From: Demequina aestuarii
Lineage (GTDB): Bacteria; Actinomycetota; Actinomycetes; Actinomycetales; Demequinaceae
Direction: 5' to 3'
Length of the DNA: 64,000 bases
Assembly: GCF_000975095.1 (NCBI RefSeq)
Contig: NZ_BBRD01000001.1
Coordinates: forward strand, 424,714 to 488,713
In this document: positions 61,401-64,000 of the stretch, piece by piece
Layout of the letters: every line of letters begins with the position of its first letter
How positions within the stretch are numbered: position 1 is the first letter of the stretch
The notes under the pieces: generated by a model
The model's input: only the letters and a program-made list of their open reading frames with translations
The model's database searches: none
What the model was told of the DNA's origin: nothing
Translations under genes and position numbers: made by a program

Positions 61401-64000
61401 CCGCCGTGCCGAACACTCCCGACTGAGGGGCGCTCCCGTTCTCCACGGCGGCGATCGCGCCGGCCATGTCCTGCTCGATCTGATCCGTCCAGCCGATCCA
61501 CACGCGCTCGCCGATGATCGTCGTCGGCACCGATCCGGCCTCGAATCCCAGGCGCGAGGCCTCCTGGGCGAACAGCTCCTGGTTGGCCTCGTCGTTCCAC
61601 ACCTCGTACTGGACGATCTCGAGGTCGGGGTGCTGCACCTCGACCTCCTCGAGCCAGTGGCGCTCGGCCTCGCAGTTGGGGCAGCCGTCGCCCCAGAACA
61701 GCACCAGGTCCGCGTCAGGGTCCACCTCGACGACAGGGGCCGATGCGGGCGCGGGCTCGGTCTCGACGCTCGCCGCGACGAGGGTGAGGGGCTCGCCGGG
61801 GCCCGATGCGGACACGGTGGGAGCGGAGTCTTCACCGGCGCTGATGAGCGCGGCGATGGCGTTGCCGCCGGAGAGTGCGAGCAGAATGAAGGCGAGCAGC
61901 GCACCGCACAGAATCGCGAGAGCGCGTGGGGCGCGCGTGGCGGGGACGGCGGGCATCGCGGCTCCTTGCCTGAGTCGATGACGGGTGCCGTCAGGCTACG
62001 AGCGAGAAGAGCGGGCGCGACGGGCCCTAGGTCCCGCAGGCGCCGGTCAGTACGCGATCCCGATCTTCAGGCCCACGAGGGTGGTCGGTTGCGAGGAACA
62101 CTGACCGTCAGTGTCGCTATGCGTGCACGTCACGGTGGTGCCGACCGGGCAGAACAGGATGCCGGCGACGAGCGCAACCCACCCCCAGCGCCACCAGGCG
62201 CGACGGCGCTCGCTCCACCCGCGCATCACACCCGCCGGTGCGTCCGCATCCAGGCCTCGACCGCGCCGGGCTCTCGGGGCAGCGCCGCCGAGAGGTTCTC
62301 GACCCCGCCCTCCGTCACGAGCACGTCGTCCTCGATGCGCACGCCGATGCCACGCAGCTCCGCAGGCACGGCGAGGTCATCGGCCTTGAAATACAGCCCG
62401 GGCTCGATGGTGAAGACCATGCCCGGCTCGAGCGGGCCGTCCATGTACAGCTCGCGCTTGGCGGCCGCGCAGTCGTGCACGTCGAGCCCCAGGTGGTGCG
62501 ACGTGGAGTGCACCATCCAGCGGCGGAACAGCTTGGACTCGGGATTCTGCGCCTCGGGCACGATGCCCCACTCGGTGAGGTGGCGCTCGATGACGTCCAT
62601 GGCCGCCTCGTGGACGTCTCGGAAGCTGACGCCTGGCCGGGCCGTCGCGAAGGCCGCATCGGCTGCCTCGAGAACCACCTGGTAGACGCGTCGCTGAATG
62701 TCAGTGAACTCGCCGTTCACGGGCATGGTGCGGGTGATGTCCGCGGTGTACAGCGACTCCACCTCGACGCCCGCGTCGAGCAGCAACAGGTCGCCCGCGC
62801 GCACCTGACCGTGATTGGTGATCCAGTGCAGCGTGGTCGCGTGGGGGCCGGAGGCGGCGATGGTCTCGTAGCCCACCGTATTGCCCTCCTCGCGTGCGTG
62901 TCCGTCGAAGGTCGCCTCGACCACGCGCTCGCCGCGCTTGTGGGCCACGGCACGCGGGAGCTCGCCCACGACGCGCTCGAAGCCCGCGATGGTGGCGTCC
63001 ACTGCATCGCGCAGCTGCTGGATCTCGTACTCGTCCTTGACCAGGCGCATCTCGGCCAGCGCCCGCTTGACTCTCTGGTGCGGGTGTGAGGAGAGCCGGA
63101 TGCCGCTGGGCAGATCGGACAATGGTGCTGTCGCGATGCCCGTCATCGCCGCGAACTCCTCGAGCCCAGGACGGCGACCGATCCAGAACTCACCGGACCG
63201 CGGGTCCGAGTAGAAGCCGTCGTCGTCGCGTCCCGCTGGGGGGATCAGGTAGAGGGTGGAGTCGTGGCCAGCGACCGTGGGCTCCATCACCAGCACCGCG
63301 CCGGGCTCGCGATCCGTGCCGAGGCCGGTGAGGTACGCGAAGTCGCGGTCGGGGGAGAAGCGGTAGTCGGTGTCGTTCGACCTCACCTTGAGGTCGCCCG
63401 CGGGAGCGACGATGCGGCGGCCGGGGAAGCGCTCGGAGAGACGACGGCGACGCTCGGCGGCGAAGGGGGCGGCGGCCATCGCGGTGGTCTCGAGGTCCTC
63501 AGGTTCAGCCCACTCGGAGCCGATCCATGCCTTGAACTCGTCGTTGTCTGGCCGCAGTGCGCGCGCCTTGTTGGTCTTGTTCGGCTGCTCGTCGTTCACG
63601 CGACTATGGTCGCACGGCGCACCGCCGCGTTCGCCGCATCGTGCCGCGTACGCTGGCGGAATGCGGATCGACCTCCACACCCACTCGACCGTCTCCGACG
63701 GCACGGGCGCGCCTGCTCACGTGATGCGCGAGGCGGCGGAGGCGGGGCTCCACATCGTGGCGCTCACCGATCACGACGCCATCGACGGCTGGAACGAGGC
63801 CGCGGCCACGGCGGCCGATGCGGGGCTCGGCTTCGTCCCCGGCATCGAGGTCTCCTGCCGGCATCACGGCATTTCGATCCACCTGCTCAGCTACTGGCAT
63901 CGCGCGGACGACGCCGACGCGGTTGCCATGCTCGCCCGCACCAGGGAGGCGCGAGTGCTGCGCGCCCGGGAGATCGTCCAGAAGGTCGGCGTCGACTATC

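Overview
The window is 64 kb of a high-GC chromosome with strong G/C bias at third codon positions, GTG and TTG starts, ATGA/GTGA stop-start overlaps and GC-rich terminators without U-tracts. It contains SucCD, PcrA with a Tudor-like tail, DUF3017 next to purH, DUF6350, MocR and PspC proteins. All this points to an actinobacterium, probably order Micrococcales (Demequina/Cellulomonas-like); the genus is an inference. It reads as ordinary chromosome: I found no rRNA, tRNA, CRISPR array, prophage or insertion sequence. No intergenic gap exceeds about 300 bases.

Layout. 0-16 kb: a PspC-family envelope protein divergent from a histidine kinase/LuxR regulator pair; a DEAD-box RNA helicase behind a long leader; two small unknown proteins; pcrA; an exported protein; lactate dehydrogenase; an L,D-transpeptidase; and an MMPL/RND transporter divergent from a second two-component system. 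16-18 kb: a secreted beta-helix protein with a palindromic operator. 18.5-28.5 kb: a TCA and purine block (sucCD, DUF6350, purN, purH, DUF3017, aquaporin, icd, mdh). 28.5-32.2 kb: three secreted or anchored surface proteins, one with a CHAP-like peptidase/amidase domain and one with FG-GAP repeats. 32.4-40.9 kb: an amino-sugar operon (ROK repressor, ABC binding protein and two permeases, cytosolic GH3 hexosaminidase, ROK kinase, nagB, nagA) with one 19-bp operator at its head. 40.9-45.9 kb: purU, a GNAT protein, an acyltransferase, then glyA-folD behind a ZTP riboswitch. 45.9-51.1 kb: an IclR regulator divergent from a PEP-dependent dihydroxyacetone kinase whose third subunit is fused to HPr and a complete PTS Enzyme I. 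51-64 kb: xthA, mrp, DUF1003, a PRC-barrel/MgtE-N/CBS protein, a PLP decarboxylase divergent from a MocR regulator, an LLM-family oxidoreductase, a thioredoxin/CcdA-type fusion, aminopeptidase P, and the start of a PHP-domain phosphoesterase.

How the genes work together. One-carbon and purine metabolism recurs: PurN and PurH use 10-formyl-THF, GlyA and FolD make and interconvert C1-folates under ZTP control, and PurU releases formate. The amino-sugar operon encodes uptake, glycoside cleavage, phosphorylation, deacetylation and deamination, but no ABC ATPase, so a shared one must be encoded elsewhere. The surface cluster, the L,D-transpeptidase and the two-component systems point to active wall remodelling.

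No clearly novel multi-gene system stands out. The best leads are: a recurring spacing in which a -10-like hexamer ends 6 nt before the start codon (leaderless mRNAs); strong over-representation of the octamer CCGATGCG; the structured helicase leader; a NagA reduced to its catalytic barrel; the DhaM-HPr-EI fusion; and the surface-protein cluster with repeat-rich upstream DNA.
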